Program-made: the position numbers and the translations under genes
The notes under the pieces: generated by a model
The model's database searches: none
The model's input: the letters and a program-made list of their open reading frames with translations, nothing else
What the model was told of the DNA's origin: nothing
DNA from: an uncultured Bacteroidota bacterium
GTDB taxonomy: Bacteria; Bacteroidota; Bacteroidia; NS11-12g; UBA955
Assembly: GCA_903953615.1 (NCBI GenBank)
Contig: CAJBKH010000071.1
Location: 1 to 21,043, forward strand
DNA length: 21,043 nt
Direction of reading: 5' to 3'
Shown here: in pieces, positions 20,108 to 21,043 of the stretch
Position numbering within the stretch: position 1 is the first letter of the stretch
How the letters are laid out: each line of letters starts with the position of its first letter

Positions 20108-20192
20108 CGGAGAGTGAGAGATTCGAACTCTCGATACCTTGCGATATACACGCTTTCCAAGCGTGCTCCTTAAGCCACTCGGACAACTCTCC
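20108..20192 (-). tRNA. tRNA-Ser (anticodon GGA)
   Basis: On the minus strand the acceptor GGAGAGT pairs with ACTCTCC. The anticodon arm is CACGC/GCGTG with loop TTGGAAA (anticodon GGA). There is a long variable arm and the T arm is GAGAG/CTCTC with loop TTCGAAT. The discriminator is G and the next three bases (20105-20107) read CCA, the outermost part of the neighbouring inverted repeat. Confidence 0.95.
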
Positions 20193-20302
20193 TTTTAATG
20201 ATCGCAGATGGGGACCGCAAGCATTGCGGGCCACTTCGTGCGAGCAGTTATCATGAACAGTGTAATTTTTGTTTACAAAAATTATTATGGTTCATGAGGC
20301 GG
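20193..20302 (-). other. Structured 5' leader of tRNA-Ser
   Basis: About 105 nt separate the promoter from the mature 5' end. The stretch holds two hairpins. TCATGAAC (20251-20258) pairs with GTTCATGA (20290-20297), enclosing AATTTTTGT (20264-20272) with ACAAAAATT (20275-20283). CCGCAA (20215-20220) pairs with TTGCGG (20224-20229). No ORF is convincing. The leader is long for a single tRNA. Confidence 0.5.
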
Positions 20303-20310
20303 CAAAGATA
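20303..20310 (-). promoter_or_regulatory. -7 promoter element (TATCTTTG) for tRNA-Ser
   Basis: Minus-strand TATCTTTG, a perfect TAnnTTTG, about 110 nt upstream of the tRNA. Confidence 0.5.
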
Positions 20311-20391
20311 TTTATTTAAAAGCATAATTAAAATTTAAATACGCCCATTCACCTTAATTACCAACGCATTTATGCTCTCGATATATAATCG

Positions 20392-20399
20392 TATATTTG
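20392..20399 (+). promoter_or_regulatory. -7 promoter element (TATATTTG) of rluF, near-leaderless
   Basis: A perfect TAnnTTTG with ATG 20407 only 7 nt beyond the final G, so the transcript should have a leader of a few bases at most. TATATTTGCACC is identical to the element before the 52-aa gene. Confidence 0.65.
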
Positions 20400-20406
20400 C
20401 ACCCAG

Positions 20407-21043
20407 ATGGAAACGCAAGGGATACAAATTAATAAATTCATCAGTTCTACTGGTTTTTGCTCGCGAAGAGAAGCCGATATTTTGGTAGAACAAGAACGGG
20501 TAACCATTAATGGTAAACTCGCCAAACCTACCAGCCGCGTAGGGGAGAACGATAAAGTGGCCGTGGATGATGAAATCGTTAAAAACAAAAAAACAGAGTC
20601 GCTGTATATCGCTTTTAATAAACCAAAAGGCATTACCTCTACTACCGACGAGAAGGATAAAACCAGTATCACCGCATACATCAACCACAACAAAAGAATT
20701 TTTCCCATCGGTCGTTTAGACAAAGACTCTGAAGGCTTGATATTACTCACCGATGATGGGGACATCGTCAATAAAATTTTAAGGGCCGGCAACGAACACG
20801 AGAAAGAATACATTGTTACAGTTGATAAACCCGTTACACCTGAGTTCGTGATCAAAATGGCGGAAGGGGTTTCTATCTTAGATACTGTTACCCATTCTTG
20901 TATTGTAAAATCACTCGGTAGTAAGAAATTTAAGATCATCCTTACCCAAGGTCTCAACAGACAAATTAGACGCATGTGCGAAGTTCTGGGATACAAAGTA
21001 AGCGAATTAAAAAGGGTGCGTGTTATGCACATTGCCATTGGCG
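20407..21043 (+). CDS. rluF: 23S rRNA pseudouridine synthase RluF (3' end outside window)
   Basis: 212 codons are visible and the frame is open to the window end. An N-terminal S4 RNA-binding domain (INKFISSTGFCSRREADILV ... VTINGKLAKP) is followed by the RsuA-type catalytic domain. FNKPKGITSTT and FPIGRLDKDSEGLILLT contain the catalytic Asp. ILRAGNEHEKEYIVTVDKP and LTQGLNRQIRRMCE match RluF more closely than RluB or RsuA as I recall them. RluF isomerises U2604 (and U2605) of 23S rRNA, near the peptidyl-transferase centre. The start is set by the TATATTTG promoter directly upstream; no Shine-Dalgarno is present. Confidence 0.92.
   Translation, partial: METQGIQINKFISSTGFCSRREADILVEQERVTINGKLAKPTSRVGENDKVAVDDEIVKNKKTESLYIAFNKPKGITSTTDEKDKTSITAYINHNKRIFPIGRLDKDSEGLILLTDDGDIVNKILRAGNEHEKEYIVTVDKPVTPEFVIKMAEGVSILDTVTHSCIVKSLGSKKFKIILTQGLNRQIRRMCEVLGYKVSELKRVRVMHIAIG

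Noticed and set aside
19906..20256. 116-codon plus-strand reading frame across the junction element and tRNA-Ser
   Set aside because: It translates inverted repeats and the antisense of a tRNA (the phrase AESERFELSIP is a typical tRNA-shadow peptide). It has no promoter and no family resemblance.

Overview
The window is about 38% G+C by eye and reads as chromosome from a member of the Bacteroidota. Its recognisable promoters carry the TAnnTTTG -7 element of that phylum, ribosome-binding sites are weak, and intergenic spaces hold REP-like palindromes and families of short dispersed repeats. Genus cannot be assigned from this sequence alone.

Layout. Positions 1-376 hold the tail of an unknown gene and an unlisted 52-aa one-pass membrane protein. 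Positions 431-2312 (minus) are a two-gene operon: a TRIC-family cation channel and a class V aminotransferase with a Tat-like leader. A MarR regulator (2438-2878) diverges from it. After 580 bp of REP-like repeats comes a tight operon (3459-6428) joined by three 4-nt ATGA overlaps: a glycerophosphodiesterase-fold protein lacking two catalytic residues, two paralogous sugar-1-phosphate nucleotidyltransferases, and a GT2 glycosyltransferase. Its first gene appears to be leaderless. An unknown 107-aa protein converges on it. Next is tRNA-Ala(GGC), then a small GIY-YIG endonuclease gene whose stop codon lies inside a degenerate second copy of the tRNA.

Positions 7640-10980 carry a tandem duplication of a 147-aa HAD-family gene with its upstream DNA. 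The second copy is fused in frame to the C-terminal half of a ClpB disaggregase (part of NBD1, middle domain, NBD2), with an altered Walker B. Downstream lie a 50-codon remnant of an amidohydrolase, a WG-repeat protein, a Cache-like lipoprotein, an orphan DUF1852/MesX protein, and the intact amidohydrolase with a membrane-protein partner. A tandem universal stress protein follows, flanked on both sides by the same repeat modules.

The right end holds a HigBA/RelE-like toxin-antitoxin operon with two intact antitoxin-type HTH genes and a truncated third. Beyond it is a 143-nt element made entirely of inverted repeats that folds into a perfect four-way junction. The element abuts tRNA-Ser(GGA), and one of its arms doubles as the tRNA terminator. 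The window ends inside rluF, a 23S rRNA pseudouridine synthase.

Most unusual: the four-way-junction element (19964-20106), the HAD-ClpB fusion with its tandem HAD paralog (7909-10961), and the tRNA-Ala / GIY-YIG / pseudo-tRNA unit (7034-7449). All calls are from reading the sequence; no database search was possible.
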